A DNA stretch of 64,000 bases from Xanthobacter agilis (GTDB lineage: Bacteria > Pseudomonadota > Alphaproteobacteria > Rhizobiales > Xanthobacteraceae), in contig NZ_JABWGX010000019.1 of NCBI RefSeq assembly GCF_021730435.1, positions 1 to 64,000 on the forward strand, written 5' to 3'. Below are positions 39,318 through 49,219 of the stretch, piece after piece. The position numbers were made by a program, and so were the translations under genes. Numbering within the stretch: the stretch's first letter is position 1; each line of letters starts with the position of its first letter. Below the pieces are notes generated by a model. It ran no database searches. It saw only the letters and a program-made list of their open reading frames with translations, and was not told where the DNA came from.

Positions 39318-40079
39318 TCAGTTCGCCTTCTTCGGCGCCCGCGATTCGGCGATGGCCGCCTTCAGCTTGTCGAAGCCCACCGCCCCGACCACCACCTGGT
39401 CGCCCACCACATAAGAGGGCGTGCCGTTGAGCGAGAGCGCCTCGGCCAGCTTCATGCTTTCATCCAGGGTGGCGTTGAGCTCCGGCGAACTGGCCTGCTT
39501 CTGGATGAGGGCCGGATCGATGCCCACCTCCTTGGCGGCGGCGAGCGCCTTGGCGCGATCGGCCGGGCCACGCGCGTTCAACAGGGCCTGATGGAAGGCC
39601 ATGTACTTCTCCGGCGCCACCATGCGCACGGCCACCGCCACCTGCGCGGCTTCCACCGAGCCTTGGCCCAGCACCGGGAATTCGCGCAGCACCACGCGCA
39701 GGTTCGGATCCTGCTTGATCAGCTCCTGCAGATCGGCGAGCGCCTTTTTGCAATAGCCGCAATTGTAGTCGAAAAATTCCACCAGGGTGACGTCGCCCTT
39801 GGGATTGCCCACCACCACACCGCGCGGGCTGTCCAGGAGCAGGGGCTTCATCGAGCCGAGCGCCTTGCCGCGCTCCGCCGCCTCGGCGGCATTGTGGCGC
39901 GCGTCGAGCACGGCGATGGCCTCCTGGAGCACCTCCGGATTCTGCAGGAGATACTCCCGGATGACGGGGCCGAGCTCCTTCTTCTCCTCATCGGTGAAGG
40001 CGGAGGCGGGGCTGGAGGCCAGGGCGGCCGCCAGCGCCAGCGGAATGAGGCCGGCGCTGAGGCCGAGGCGCGAGAACAT
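39318..40079 (-). CDS. DsbA/DsbG-like periplasmic thiol oxidoreductase
   Basis: A 253-aa thioredoxin-fold protein with a signal peptide ([18 protein letters not shown]). The active site is Cys107-Gly-Tyr-Cys110 in [11 protein letters not shown], with a cis-Pro loop [11 protein letters not shown]. An N-terminal helical part (about residues 30-85) resembles the oligomerising segment of Com1/ScsC-like proteins, so it may be an isomerase rather than a plain oxidase. The start at 40079 has GGAG 6 nt upstream. It lies 135 bp downstream of an M48 protease with TPR repeats, and both act in the periplasm. Confidence 0.93.
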   Translation of the reverse strand: MFSRLGLSAGLIPLALAAALASSPASAFTDEEKKELGPVIREYLLQNPEVLQEAIAVLDARHNAAEAAERGKALGSMKPLLLDSPRGVVVGNPKGDVTLVEFFDYNCGYCKKALADLQELIKQDPNLRVVLREFPVLGQGSVEAAQVAVAVRMVAPEKYMAFHQALLNARGPADRAKALAAAKEVGIDPALIQKQASSPELNATLDESMKLAEALSLNGTPSYVVGDQVVVGAVGFDKLKAAIAESRAPKKAN

Positions 40080-40214
40080 ATGGATCTCCATCAGGTGAGG
40101 AACGCGGTCCACCAGAGCACGTTCCGCCGGTCTTGGCGCGCGGCGAATGCTCCGGATCGTCGATTGAGCGCCTCTTCGCCACGCGAACCGACATCCGCGT
40201 GGCGTGAAAGGGCT

Positions 40215-41657
40215 TCAGCCGCCATTGGGCCGGCCGCCCTTGTCGGCACCGGCGGGCGGCTTGAAATTCACAAGATCGTCGGCCTTCAGCCAGCCCGGCG
40301 AGCCCTGGGGAAAACGCTGACGCGCCCGGGCCGCCAGCTCACGACCGCTCTTGAAGTCGCCTTGGGCGAAAGAGCCGTTGGCCGCCGCGAGGTCGGCATT
40401 GGCGAGGTCCCCCTTGCGCCCGTAGGCGATGGAGAGCGAACGCCAGGCGCCCGCGGAATCCGGATCGCGCTGGGTGGCCTGGATCAGCTCGCGGATCGCC
40501 TCGTCGGGATTACTGGTGCTGCCGGACTGCACCATGGCCTGCCCCAGCATGGTGCGGATGAGAGGCGCGCCGCCCGTCATGTCCACCGCCTTGCGCAGCG
40601 GCGCCAGCGCATCCTTGGCCCGCCCGCTCTCCAGCAGCGCCTGCCCCTTCAGTTCATAGAAATAGGGATTGTTCGGCTGCTTGGCGATGAGGGCGTCGAT
40701 CTGCGCGACCGCGCCGTTCACATTGCCGAAGCGATAGGCCGAGATGGCGCGCGCATATTGCGCCGCCAGCGAATTGTCCGACATGGGATATTGCCGCGCC
40801 ACCGCGTCCGAACGCTCGGTGAAGGCGATCAGCTTCGCCCGCATCAGGTCGTGGCGGGCCTGCAGGTCGGCCGGATCCTTGGTATTGTAATAAGGGCTTT
40901 CCTTGGCGAGCTGCTCCAGCGCCGCGATGCGCTCGCGCGCCATGGGGTGGCTCAACAGATAGGGGTCGATCCGCTGGCTGATGAAGAGCTGATCATTCTG
41001 GAAGCGCTCGAACGTCTCCAGCATGCCCTTGGACGATTGATGGGTGGCATTCAGGTACTTCACCGCCGACCGGTCGGCGGCCTGCTCCTCGCCGCGCTGG
41101 TAGGACAGAAGCGACCGGCGAATCATCTCCTGCGGGGCCGACATGCCCGCGGCGGCGGCACCGCTCAGGCCGTTTCCGCTCACGCCGGTGGCGGCCCCCG
41201 CGGCGACCCCGGCGCCGGCGAGCAGCATGGCAACGATGGCCATGGTCTGGGCGCCGGCGAGCTGCTCGCGCATGCGGGCGAGGTGACCGCCCGCGATGTG
41301 GCCGGTCTCGTGCGCCAGCACCCCGATGATCTGGTTCGGAGTCTTGGATTCAATCAGCGCGCCGGTGTTGACGAAGATGCGCCGCCCGTCGGCCACGAAG
41401 GCGTTGAAGGAACGTTGGTTGATGAGCACCACTTCCACATTCTGCTGGGCGAGCCCCGCCGACTTCAGGATGGGGCGGGTGTAATCGCGCAGCAGCGCCT
41501 CGATCTCGGTATCGCGAATGGTGGAGACCCGGCCCTTGGCGCTGTCCTGGGCACGCGCCCCGTGGACCGGCAGCATCGCCACCGAAAGCATGGCCAGCAC
41601 CCGCCCGGCGCGCGATGCCGCCCGGCGCAGAAAGGAGGAAGAAGCTGATCCGTCCAT
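40215..41657 (-). CDS. BepA-like M48 metalloprotease with TPR repeats
   Basis: A 480-aa periplasmic zinc protease. A signal peptide (about residues 15-36, ending GARAQ) is followed by an M48 domain with HETGH at 116-120 and a second metal Glu in RGEEQAADR. The C-terminal half is TPR repeats (AVAQIDALIAKQPNNPYFYELKGQALLESGRAKDALAPL). This is the plan of BepA (YfgC), which degrades stalled outer-membrane proteins and aids LptD maturation. Family length is about 480. It may be cotranscribed with the DsbA-like gene 135 bp downstream, an apt pairing as LptD assembly needs disulphides. Confidence 0.93.
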   Translation of the reverse strand: MDGSASSSFLRRAASRAGRVLAMLSVAMLPVHGARAQDSAKGRVSTIRDTEIEALLRDYTRPILKSAGLAQQNVEVVLINQRSFNAFVADGRRIFVNTGALIESKTPNQIIGVLAHETGHIAGGHLARMREQLAGAQTMAIVAMLLAGAGVAAGAATGVSGNGLSGAAAAGMSAPQEMIRRSLLSYQRGEEQAADRSAVKYLNATHQSSKGMLETFERFQNDQLFISQRIDPYLLSHPMARERIAALEQLAKESPYYNTKDPADLQARHDLMRAKLIAFTERSDAVARQYPMSDNSLAAQYARAISAYRFGNVNGAVAQIDALIAKQPNNPYFYELKGQALLESGRAKDALAPLRKAVDMTGGAPLIRTMLGQAMVQSGSTSNPDEAIRELIQATQRDPDSAGAWRSLSIAYGRKGDLANADLAAANGSFAQGDFKSGRELAARARQRFPQGSPGWLKADDLVNFKPPAGADKGGRPNGG

Positions 41658-42038
41658 GAGCCCCGACGCTGTCCTCGCCGCCTCGACAAGCCCAACGCCT
41701 CCGGCCTGGGCCTCCGGCCCGCCCGACCGGAAATTTCAGAACACGAAAGTCCCCTTCAACCCGCCACCTTGCGGGCACACCCGTCGTGTTGTGCCGCGGC
41801 CGCTGGCGCCCCATGCGTCCTTTGTCCGCGCACGCCGGAACCCGCCGACACACCCCTTGGCCTGCCAGCCGGCACGCGTTAGGAAACGGGCGGACAGTGG
41901 CGCCCCTCGGCGACCGGGTCAACGGGCCCGATCTCACATTAGGGCGACCACAGTCTCAAGGACCGCGAGAATACGGCAGCAGCGCGGCAGGCGCCGCGCA
42001 CCGCGCGGTCTAAAGACCTTCGCCAAGGACAGTAGACG
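41658..42038. other. Intergenic region, no gene seen
   Basis: 381 bp between divergent genes. No open frame of interest, clear repeat or sigma-54-like site; it must carry both promoters. Confidence 0.55.
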
Positions 42039-43226
42039 ATGACCCTCCCCTCCCCCCGTGCGGTCCCTGGCCTTCAGCCGTCGCGTCGCAGCGCCGTCGC
42101 GCCCTTCATCGTCATGGACGTGATGGAGCATGCCGCGCGCATCGAGGCCGCCGGCGGCCGGGTGATGCATCTGGAGGTGGGCCAGCCCGCCGCGCCGGCG
42201 CCTCTCACGGCGCGACGCGCTGCCGCCGCAGCGCTGGAAGCCGGACAGGTGACCTATACGGCGGCGCTGGGCATTCCCGCGCTGCGCGCCCGCATCGCCC
42301 GCCATTACGAGGAAATTCACGGCGTCGCGATCGATCCTGAGCGGGTGGTGGTGACCAACGGTTCGTCCGGCGGCTTCATCCTCGCCTTTCTCGCCTTGTT
42401 CGAGGCCGGCGACCGGGTGGCCATCGCCGCGCCCGGCTATCCGCCCTATCGCCATGTGCTGTCCGCCCTGGGCTGCGAGCCGGTACTGATCGAAACCCGC
42501 GCCGAGGACCGGCACGCCTTGACCCCGGAGCGTCTGATCGAAGCCCACCGAGAGGCTCCGCTCAAGGGCGTGCTGGTGGCGAGCCCCGGCAATCCGACCG
42601 GCACCATGATGGACCGGGTGGCGTTGACCGCCCTCCATGCCTGCGCGCGCGATCTCGGCCTCGCCTTCGTCTCCGACGAGATCTACCACGGGCTCGACTA
42701 TGCGTTTCCGGCGGTCAGCGCGGTGGAGATCGCGGACGACGTCACGGTCATCAATTCCTTCTCCAAATATTTCTGCATGACCGGCTGGCGCGTGGGCTGG
42801 ATGGTGGTGCCGCCCGGCCTGTCGCGCACCATGGAGCGGCTGCAACAGAATCTGTCCATCTCCGTGCCCACCCTGTCGCAGATCGCCGCCGCCGCCGCCT
42901 TCGACGGGCGCGAGGAGATGGACAAGGTGAAAGCCGGATATGAGGAGAACCGCCGCATCCTCACCGCCGGCCTGCCCGCGGTCGGCTTGAGCCATTTTTT
43001 GCCGGCGGACGGCGCCTTCTATCTTTATGCGGACGTCTCGGCCTTCACCGGCGATTCGGCCGCCTTCGCCACCCGCATGCTCGATGCCGTGCATGTGGCC
43101 ACGACCCCGGGGGTGGATTTCGATCCGTTCCGGGGCAAGCAGTTCCTGCGCCTGTCCTATGCCAGCTCGGCCGCCGACATGCGCGAGGCGATGGAGCGCA
43201 TCGGCACTTTCCTGAAGGGGGAATAG
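42039..43226 (+). CDS. Class I/II pyridoxal-phosphate aminotransferase
   Basis: A 395-aa cytosolic PLP enzyme of fold type I. Markers are [16 protein letters not shown] (phosphate-binding region), [20 protein letters not shown] with the PLP-contacting Asp and Tyr, and the Schiff-base Lys in [16 protein letters not shown]. The C-terminus has [15 protein letters not shown] with the substrate-carboxylate Arg. It is close to the aspartate/aromatic aminotransferase group; the exact amino acid is not set by sequence. It stands 75 bp before aat, same strand. Confidence 0.92.
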   Translation: MTLPSPRAVPGLQPSRRSAVAPFIVMDVMEHAARIEAAGGRVMHLEVGQPAAPAPLTARRAAAAALEAGQVTYTAALGIPALRARIARHYEEIHGVAIDPERVVVTNGSSGGFILAFLALFEAGDRVAIAAPGYPPYRHVLSALGCEPVLIETRAEDRHALTPERLIEAHREAPLKGVLVASPGNPTGTMMDRVALTALHACARDLGLAFVSDEIYHGLDYAFPAVSAVEIADDVTVINSFSKYFCMTGWRVGWMVVPPGLSRTMERLQQNLSISVPTLSQIAAAAAFDGREEMDKVKAGYEENRRILTAGLPAVGLSHFLPADGAFYLYADVSAFTGDSAAFATRMLDAVHVATTPGVDFDPFRGKQFLRLSYASSAADMREAMERIGTFLKGE

Positions 43227-43300
43227 GCAGGGCGCGAAAGCACCCCGCGCCGACGGCACGGCGCCATACAGTTGCGCCATTTCCTGCTAATCTGTCGCCC

Positions 43301-43972
43301 ATGAGCCGGTTGAGCGACCATATCGTCGAAATCACCCCCGAGGTGCTGCTGAAGGCCTATGCCTGCGGCATCTTTCCCATGGCCGAGAGCGCCGAGGATC
43401 CGGGGCTCTACTGGATCGAGCCGGAACGGCGCGGCATCATCCCCCTCGCCGATTTCCATGTGTCCTCCCGTCTCGCCCGCACCGTGCGGTCCGACACGTT
43501 CGAGGTGCGGGTGGACAGCGACTTCGAGGGCGTCATCGACGGCTGCGCCGAGCCCCAGGAGGGCCGGGAGAAGACCTGGATCAACGACAGCATCCGCGAC
43601 CTCTATGGCGAGCTGTTCGCACGCGGACGCTGCCACACTGTGGAAGCCTGGCGCGACGGCAAGCTGGTGGGCGGGCTCTACGGCGTGCGGCTGGGCGCGG
43701 CCTTCTTCGGCGAAAGCATGTTCCACCGCGAGCGCGACGCCTCCAAGGTGGCGCTGGTGCATCTGGTGGGGCGGCTGATCGCCGGCGGCTTCCGGCTGCT
43801 CGACACCCAGTTCGTTACCAGCCACCTGAAGACCTTCGGCGCCATCGAGGTTTCGCGGCGCCAATACCACCGCCTGCTTGACCACGCGTTGGCCGCCGAG
43901 GGCGATTTCTATTGCTGGCCGGCGGTCGTGACCGGAGCCGGGGCTTTGCAGCCGATCAGCCACACGTCGTAG
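43301..43972 (+). CDS. aat: Leucyl/phenylalanyl-tRNA-protein transferase
   Basis: A 223-aa cytosolic enzyme of the N-end rule pathway; it adds Leu or Phe from aminoacyl-tRNA to proteins with N-terminal Arg or Lys, for ClpS/ClpAP degradation. Motifs are [23 protein letters not shown], the conserved [14 protein letters not shown], the substrate-pocket [21 protein letters not shown] and [21 protein letters not shown]. Length is typical. Its last 64 bp overlap the stop end of the convergent DUF2155 gene. Confidence 0.96.
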   Translation: MSRLSDHIVEITPEVLLKAYACGIFPMAESAEDPGLYWIEPERRGIIPLADFHVSSRLARTVRSDTFEVRVDSDFEGVIDGCAEPQEGREKTWINDSIRDLYGELFARGRCHTVEAWRDGKLVGGLYGVRLGAAFFGESMFHRERDASKVALVHLVGRLIAGGFRLLDTQFVTSHLKTFGAIEVSRRQYHRLLDHALAAEGDFYCWPAVVTGAGALQPISHTS

Positions 43973-44568
43973 ACCGGGTGCTCCACCCCGTGCAGGCCGG
44001 GACTGGAGGCAAACATCCAGCCGGTGAAGATGCGCTTGGCCTCGCCCTTCAGCGTCACTTCGTTCACCTCGGTGAAGGAAGTGGTGTTCTGGGTCTCGTT
44101 GGCGGGTCGCGTGTAGCACACCCGCGGCGTCACCTGGAGCGAGCCGAACTGCGCGGTTTCCCCGATGGGCACGTCGAAGGAGGTGGTGCGGCCGGTGATC
44201 TTGTCGAGCCCCGCATACACCGCATAGCCGTTGGGGATTTTCACCGCCGGCGGCTGCACCACGACCCCGTCGCCATCCACATCGACGCCCGGCGCGGCGG
44301 GAGCCGCCGCGGTAGCAGGCGCCTGCGGATAGGGCGCCGGCTGGTAAGGTGTCGGCTGATAGGGTGCCGCAGGAGCCGGCGGCACGGCGCGACGCGACGC
44401 GGGGGCAATCGGGGCGGGGGCGGTCGGGGCGCCGAACCCGGTGGGCGGCGGGAGCGTTGATTGCTCGATTCCCGAACGCTGGGCCTGCGCCACGGCCGGC
44501 GAGAAGCATACCACCTGCCCGATCACCATCATGGCGACCAAAGCAAAGCCCTGGGACATCCGCATCAT
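43909..44568 (-). CDS. DUF2155 domain-containing periplasmic protein
   Basis: A 219-aa protein with a signal peptide (about residues 1-28) and a Pro/Ala/Tyr-rich linker that includes [14 protein letters not shown] repeats. The C-terminal DUF2155 domain (about residues 110-210) has [48 protein letters not shown] and [26 protein letters not shown]. Function is unknown. Its neighbours here (aat, NDUFA12) are the usual ones in alphaproteobacteria. It overlaps aat by 64 bp, end to end. Confidence 0.93.
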   Translation of the reverse strand: MMRMSQGFALVAMMVIGQVVCFSPAVAQAQRSGIEQSTLPPPTGFGAPTAPAPIAPASRRAVPPAPAAPYQPTPYQPAPYPQAPATAAAPAAPGVDVDGDGVVVQPPAVKIPNGYAVYAGLDKITGRTTSFDVPIGETAQFGSLQVTPRVCYTRPANETQNTTSFTEVNEVTLKGEAKRIFTGWMFASSPGLHGVEHPVYDVWLIGCKAPAPVTTAGQQ

Positions 44569-45118
44569 GCTACAGGCGCACCGGTCTAGAATCTTGAAAC
44601 GGAGTGCTTTCGGCCCGCGGATCGCGAGCCGCCGCGGAAAAGCACGTTCAGGCGAGGCCAGACGCGCCGAACGGCGCCTCCCACCAAGAGCATATTTTCC
44701 GCAGGCCGATTAGCACTCACAATGCGGCTTGAACAGGGCCTCCGCCAGCCTTTGCCGGCCGTCCTAGCGCTCCGAGGGCCGCCGCGCGCCTCCTCATATG
44801 CCGGCCATGGGCGCGTCGGTTCCAGCAAGGTTCACCGGCCGTGCTGGAGGCGCGCGGCGTGCAGCCCGCCCGTAAAGGTTCCGCTCATGATGGGCGCCCC
44901 ACCCGGTCGCATCCAACCGTTCGCGCCGCGCGGTGCTTTTGACCGTGGCGGTGGCGGTGTACGCACGGCCCAACGCGCTCAGGACAATCGAGAGGCGCCC
45001 GGTACCCCGCGACGCGGTGCTCACAAAACGGCGCTTACAAAGCGGCGCTCATGGCGCCATGCGTCACGACAAAAAGCACGGCCGGCGCAAACCGCCCCGA
45101 CCGCCGCAAGCGTCTGCC
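44569..45118. other. Intergenic region, no gene seen
   Basis: 550 bp between the DUF2155 and NDUFA12 genes. The open frames lack domains and initiation signals. Near 45020-45052 the phrase ACAAAACGGCGCT recurs as TACAAAGCGGCGCT. Nothing else is recognisable. Confidence 0.55.
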
Positions 45119-45529
45119 TCACTCGCCGGGCGCCCAGGCCTTGTAGTCGCCGCTGACCTGCGGACGATGGCCGGTGGCGAGCACCGAGCCCTTGGGGTGG
45201 TAGGCCGCCGCCGTGCCGGTAGGATTGGCGAGATGCGGCTTCTGCCACTCGCGGGGCGTATAGGTTTCCTTGGTCGGCGGCGTATCGACGCGGTGGTGAA
45301 TCCAGCCCCACCAGCCGGGCGGAATGCTGGAGGCTTCCGCATAGCCGGGATAAATCACCCACCGCCGCTCGAAGCCGAGGGTGGGATCGATGACGCCACC
45401 CTTGGTGCGATAGTAGCGGTTGCCGCTTTCGTCCTGGCCCACGAACTCGCCGTAGCGCTTGGTCCACCACCAAGTGCCCACGGTCTGCTTGTGCCACCAG
45501 GTGAAGATATAAAGCAGGAGAGTCTTCAC
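45119..45529 (-). CDS. NDUFA12-family protein (complex I accessory subunit)
   Basis: A 136-aa protein matching the bacterial homologues of mitochondrial complex I subunit NDUFA12 (B17.2), an accessory subunit in alphaproteobacterial NADH:ubiquinone oxidoreductase. Diagnostic segments are LLYIFTWWHKQTVGT, YGEFVGQDESGNRYYR, RRWVIYPGYAEASSIPPGWWGWIHH and KPHLANPTGTAAAYHP. The GTG at 45529 is chosen as the start because it gives the family N-terminus MKxLLLxIFTWW; the ribosome binding site is weak. nuo genes lie elsewhere, as is usual. The gene is near aat and DUF2155, a conserved alphaproteobacterial grouping. Confidence 0.93.
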   Translation of the reverse strand: MKTLLLYIFTWWHKQTVGTWWWTKRYGEFVGQDESGNRYYRTKGGVIDPTLGFERRWVIYPGYAEASSIPPGWWGWIHHRVDTPPTKETYTPREWQKPHLANPTGTAAAYHPKGSVLATGHRPQVSGDYKAWAPGE

Positions 45530-45609
45530 GGCCGACGCCTCGTTCCGAAATCGGGCGGAACATGCCATCTGCCCCGCCCTATGTCCACCATCGCGAGCGG
45601 GACCACCGC

Positions 45610-46728
45610 TCACGGCACGATGGTCAGCATCACATAGACGCAGAACAAAATGAGATGAACGATGCCGTTGAGCGCATTGGTCCGCCCCGTGCCGAACGAC
45701 ACGATGGCGATGACGAAGGTCAACAGCATCATGGTGCGGTCCTCGGGATCGAGCCCCAGGACCATAGGCAGTCCCAGCATCATGCTGATGGCGGCCATGG
45801 CCGGAATGGTGAGCGCGATGGAGGCCAGCGCCGAGCCCAGCGCGATGTTGAGGCTGTGCTGCAACTGGTTGCGGCTCGCCGCCCGCACCGCGCTGATGCC
45901 CTCCGGCATGAGCAGAAGGGTCGCCACCAGCGCGCCGGTCACCGCATCGGGATCGGCCAGGGGGAAAAGCGAGAGGAAGTCCTCGAAGCTGCCGGCCACA
46001 TGGCCCGACAGGCTGATCACGCCGGCGAGGCTCACGAGCAGCATCACCACCGACCGCAGGAAACGCCCCAGCGAGGGTCGCTGATCCTCGTGATGGGCCC
46101 CTTCCTGGCCGACGAAGTGCTCCGTGTAGCGCACCGTCTGCATGTAAAGGAAGGCCGCGTACAAGGCGACGGCGATGAACGCCATGAAGCCGAGCTGAAA
46201 CGGCGTGAACTGGCCTGATGCCCCGTCCCGGGTCTCGGTGGGCAGAATCAGCAGCATCACGCCGAGGCCGATCATCACCGACAGGAAGCCGGCCACGCCC
46301 TGCTGCTGGATCACCTGCTCACGGTGTTTCAGGCTGCCAAGCAGCAGGCACAGGCCGATGATGCCGGTGCTCACGATCATGATGACCGAGAATACCGATT
46401 CACGCACCAGCGTGGGATTGCCCGTGCCATGCAGCATCATGGAGGCGATCACCGACACCTCGATGAGCGTCACCGACAGCGTCAGCACCAAGGTGCCGTA
46501 GGGCTGGCCGAGGCGCGCGGCCGCCACATCCGCATGGGCCACTGCGGAAAACGACGAGCCGCACAGGAACACCATCGCCAGGGTGCCGCCGACGATCTCC
46601 AGCAGGTTGGTGGTGCCGGCCACCGTGGTATCCGGCGCAAGAGCGGGAACCACGGTCAGGACGATCGCGAGCACCATGGCCAGGAGCGGAAAGACATAGG
46701 CATAGGCGCCAAACCGCGTTTTCCTCAC
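45610..46728 (-). CDS. Calcium/proton antiporter, ChaA/Cax type
   Basis: A 372-aa inner-membrane exchanger of the CaCA superfamily with two inverted repeats. The first half carries the alpha-1 segment with VTLIEVSVIASMML and the second carries MPEGISAVRAASRNQLQHSLNIALGSALASIALTIPAMA, the typical Glu/Asn core. About ten to eleven hydrophobic helices surround an acidic-loop region (QEGAHHEDQRPS). The start is GTG at 46728 with AGGTGGCGGG upstream; it gives a length close to E. coli ChaA. It probably exports Ca2+ (or Na+/K+) in exchange for protons. It runs on the same strand as the agmatinase gene, 70 bp downstream. Confidence 0.9.
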   Translation of the reverse strand: MRKTRFGAYAYVFPLLAMVLAIVLTVVPALAPDTTVAGTTNLLEIVGGTLAMVFLCGSSFSAVAHADVAAARLGQPYGTLVLTLSVTLIEVSVIASMMLHGTGNPTLVRESVFSVIMIVSTGIIGLCLLLGSLKHREQVIQQQGVAGFLSVMIGLGVMLLILPTETRDGASGQFTPFQLGFMAFIAVALYAAFLYMQTVRYTEHFVGQEGAHHEDQRPSLGRFLRSVVMLLVSLAGVISLSGHVAGSFEDFLSLFPLADPDAVTGALVATLLLMPEGISAVRAASRNQLQHSLNIALGSALASIALTIPAMAAISMMLGLPMVLGLDPEDRTMMLLTFVIAIVSFGTGRTNALNGIVHLILFCVYVMLTIVP

Positions 46729-46798
46729 CCCGCCACCTCGCAGACCCGGATGCGCAGCCGCTGTCCCACATCGACACCGGCCGCGCAAGGTTCCGTTT

Positions 46799-47779
46799 TC
46801 AGAGCGCCAAGAGGTGACCCCGCGCCTTCCGCTGCGCCAAAAGGCAGAGATAGAGGGACGCGAGCGTCCCCCCCGCCAGCGCCGTGATCTCGGCGTGGTC
46901 ATAGGGCGGCGACACTTCCACCACGTCGAAGCCCTTGAAATCGAGGCTACCCAGCCGCGTGAGGCAGGAGATCACTTCGCGCGTGGTCAGTCCGCCACAG
47001 ACCGGCGTGCCGGTGCCGGGCGCAAACGCCGGGTCGATGGCGTCGATGTCGAACGACAGATAGACCGGCGCATCCCCCACACGCGCCGCGATGCGCGCGG
47101 CCACCGCCGCCGGCCCGAGCTCGCCGGCGGTGAGCGCATCCATGATCTCGATGCCGAACGTGTTCGGGGCATGGGTGCGAATGCCGACCTGGATCGAGCG
47201 ATCGGTGCGGATCAGGCCATCCTTCACCGCGCGGGTGATCATGGTGCCGTGGTCCACGCGCCCACCGTCATCATCCCAGGTATCTTGGTGCGCATCAAAC
47301 TGCACCAGAGCGACGGGTGCGCCGAGACGCTCCACCAGGGCCTTCAGTACCGGATAGGTCAGGAAATGGTCGCCCCCGAGGGTGACGAGGTGGCTGCCAC
47401 GCGCGTAATGGGCCGCGGCCTGGGCCTGGATGGCCTGCGGAATACCCGCCGGCAGGCCATAATCGAACACGCAGTCGCCGGCATCCGCCACATCCAGGGT
47501 CTCGAACGGGTCAATGCCGAACGGATAGACGGGATCGCCGTCGAGGATGCTCGACGTCACGCGCATGGCGCGCGGCCCGAACCGGGTGCCGGGACGGTTG
47601 GACACCGCCACATCCAGCGGCACGCCCCACACCACAACCTCCGCTCCCCCGCCATCGCGGGCATAGCGGCGGCGCAGGAAGGACGTGACGCCCGAATAGT
47701 TTGGCTCGGTGGATTGACCATGCCGGAACGACGGGTCCAAGGCCCGATCGACGGGACGCGGCAGCACAGGTTGTGTCAT
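46799..47779 (-). CDS. speB: Agmatinase / ureohydrolase family protein
   Basis: A 326-aa arginase-superfamily enzyme with the binuclear Mn2+ site: GGDH (135-138), DAHQD (162-166) and SFDIDAIDPAFAPGTGTP, followed by GGLTTREV. The N-terminus (NYSGVTSFLRRRYARD, WGVPLDVAVSNRPGTRFGPRAMR) is typical of agmatinase rather than arginase. The likely reaction is agmatine to putrescine and urea; guanidinobutyrase or guanidinopropionase activity cannot be excluded. The start at 47779 has GAGAGGTG upstream. Divergent from the diguanylate cyclase across a region with repeated CTGGCATG. Confidence 0.88.
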   Translation of the reverse strand: MTQPVLPRPVDRALDPSFRHGQSTEPNYSGVTSFLRRRYARDGGGAEVVVWGVPLDVAVSNRPGTRFGPRAMRVTSSILDGDPVYPFGIDPFETLDVADAGDCVFDYGLPAGIPQAIQAQAAAHYARGSHLVTLGGDHFLTYPVLKALVERLGAPVALVQFDAHQDTWDDDGGRVDHGTMITRAVKDGLIRTDRSIQVGIRTHAPNTFGIEIMDALTAGELGPAAVAARIAARVGDAPVYLSFDIDAIDPAFAPGTGTPVCGGLTTREVISCLTRLGSLDFKGFDVVEVSPPYDHAEITALAGGTLASLYLCLLAQRKARGHLLAL

Positions 47780-47834
47780 GGGGCACCTCTCGGCTCGACG
47801 GGCCGGCCGGCGCATGATATCCAGATGAACCGAT

Positions 47835-47872
47835 CATGCCAGTTCTTCTGGCATGTCCTTCGGACTGGCATG
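47835..47872. repeat. CTGGCATG repeat cluster between speB and the GGDEF gene
   Basis: CATGCCAG (47835-47842) and CTGGCATG (47848-47855) form a perfect dyad with a 5-bp centre; another CTGGCATG follows at 47865-47872. It lies 56-93 bp upstream of the speB ATG and could be an operator for either gene. Confidence 0.55.
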
Positions 47873-47983
47873 CGCAAGCTGCGGCAGGCCCGGTCCCAAG
47901 GGCTCAGGTTCTCGGCGTACTGGTGGCGCGCGCATTATGTTGGGTTGCGTCCGGTCGTATATCCGCGCCCATTGGCCATCCGC

Positions 47984-49183
47984 ATGACCCTCCATGTCCC
48001 GACCATTCTCCTGACGTCGGCCATGATGAATGCTCTCATCGCCGCGCTGCAACTGTTCATCAGCCATAGATTGCAGAATGTCGCCCTCGCATATTGGGCG
48101 CTGTGCAATGTCGCCGTGGCGACTGGAGCGACCCTGCTGGGGCTGCGTGCGGAAATCCCGCTGGTTGTCAGCGTCGTCCTTGGCAACGGGCTGCTTCTCT
48201 TCGGCCTTGGGCTGGTCTTGTCAGGCGTGCGCAGTTTCGACGGCAAGACACCCAGGCTCGGCCTCGTCGCGGCGATCGCCGCCCTGGGCATGGGCCTGCT
48301 GTTCTTGTCCCTGCACTTTGGCGACAATCTGGGCCAGCGCATCATTCTCATCTCGCTGCTCATTGCCGGCTGGTGCCTGCTGGCCGCGATCGCCCTCCAC
48401 CGGGGGCCGGAACGGGACCATTGGTCGTTCGCCCGCAGCGTCTGCTCGGTGCTGATCTCGGCCATGGGGGGGCTCTACGCGGCCCGCGCCCTCGCGGTGG
48501 CCACCGGTTGGCTCAGCACCGAAAATGCCTATGCCGGCACGCCGCAGGCGGTGCTCGTCCTGTCCGGTCTCGCCATCGGCATCGGCTGGAACTTCTGTTC
48601 GCTCTACATGGTTCTGGACCGGTTCGCCTCCACTGACGAGTTGACCGGCCTGCTCAACCGCCGCACCACGCTCCTGCGCGGTCGCCACCTGTTCGACGAC
48701 GCCATCGCCCGGCGCAGCGCCATGTCGATCCTGATGGTGGACCTCGACCACTTCAAATCCATCAACGACCGGTTCGGCCATCATGTGGGCGATGCGGTGC
48801 TGCACCGATTCGCGGATGTGGCGCCGCGAGGACTGCGCTTCGGGGACGTGATCGGGCGCCTGGGCGGCGAGGAGTTCTGCGTCCTGCTGCCCGGTGCGGA
48901 TAGCGATACGGCCTGGAAGCTCGGCGAACGGCTCCGCCTGATCGCCGAGCTCGAATTGCGCGTCGTCGCGTCGCGGCCAGTCCACGCTACGGTCACGATC
49001 GGCATCGCGACCCTGCCGGCCGACCCGCCGGCCGGGCCGTCCCTCGCCAGCCTGATTCGCGCCGCCGACGAGGCGCTGTATCTGGGCAAGGCCGAGGGGC
49101 GCAACCGCGTCCTCGTCGCCGGCCGCCCCCCGGCCCGCGACCCGGATGCCGTGGAGGCGGACATGCGCGGCATATGCGCATGA
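47984..49183 (+). CDS. Membrane diguanylate cyclase (GGDEF)
   Basis: A 399-aa inner-membrane enzyme that makes cyclic di-GMP. About six hydrophobic helices (residues ~5-200) precede a GGDEF domain with STDELTGLLNRR, LMVDLDHFKSINDRFGHHVGD and the active-site GRLGGEEF. An inhibitory I-site RxxD (RFGD) lies five residues before GGEEF, so product inhibition is expected. Starts at 47984 and 47870 are both possible; the first is used because it fits the first hydrophobic segment, but neither has a strong ribosome binding site. No EAL domain. Its input signal is unknown. Confidence 0.9.
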   Translation: MTLHVPTILLTSAMMNALIAALQLFISHRLQNVALAYWALCNVAVATGATLLGLRAEIPLVVSVVLGNGLLLFGLGLVLSGVRSFDGKTPRLGLVAAIAALGMGLLFLSLHFGDNLGQRIILISLLIAGWCLLAAIALHRGPERDHWSFARSVCSVLISAMGGLYAARALAVATGWLSTENAYAGTPQAVLVLSGLAIGIGWNFCSLYMVLDRFASTDELTGLLNRRTTLLRGRHLFDDAIARRSAMSILMVDLDHFKSINDRFGHHVGDAVLHRFADVAPRGLRFGDVIGRLGGEEFCVLLPGADSDTAWKLGERLRLIAELELRVVASRPVHATVTIGIATLPADPPAGPSLASLIRAADEALYLGKAEGRNRVLVAGRPPARDPDAVEADMRGICA

Positions 49184-49219
49184 AGCCGGTCGGCCGCGAT
49201 CCGATCCGGCGCTGGCCCC

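Noticed and set aside
44722-45156. Open frames in the DUF2155-NDUFA12 gap
   Set aside because: No family likeness, no initiation signals, and composition typical of random frames in this GC range.
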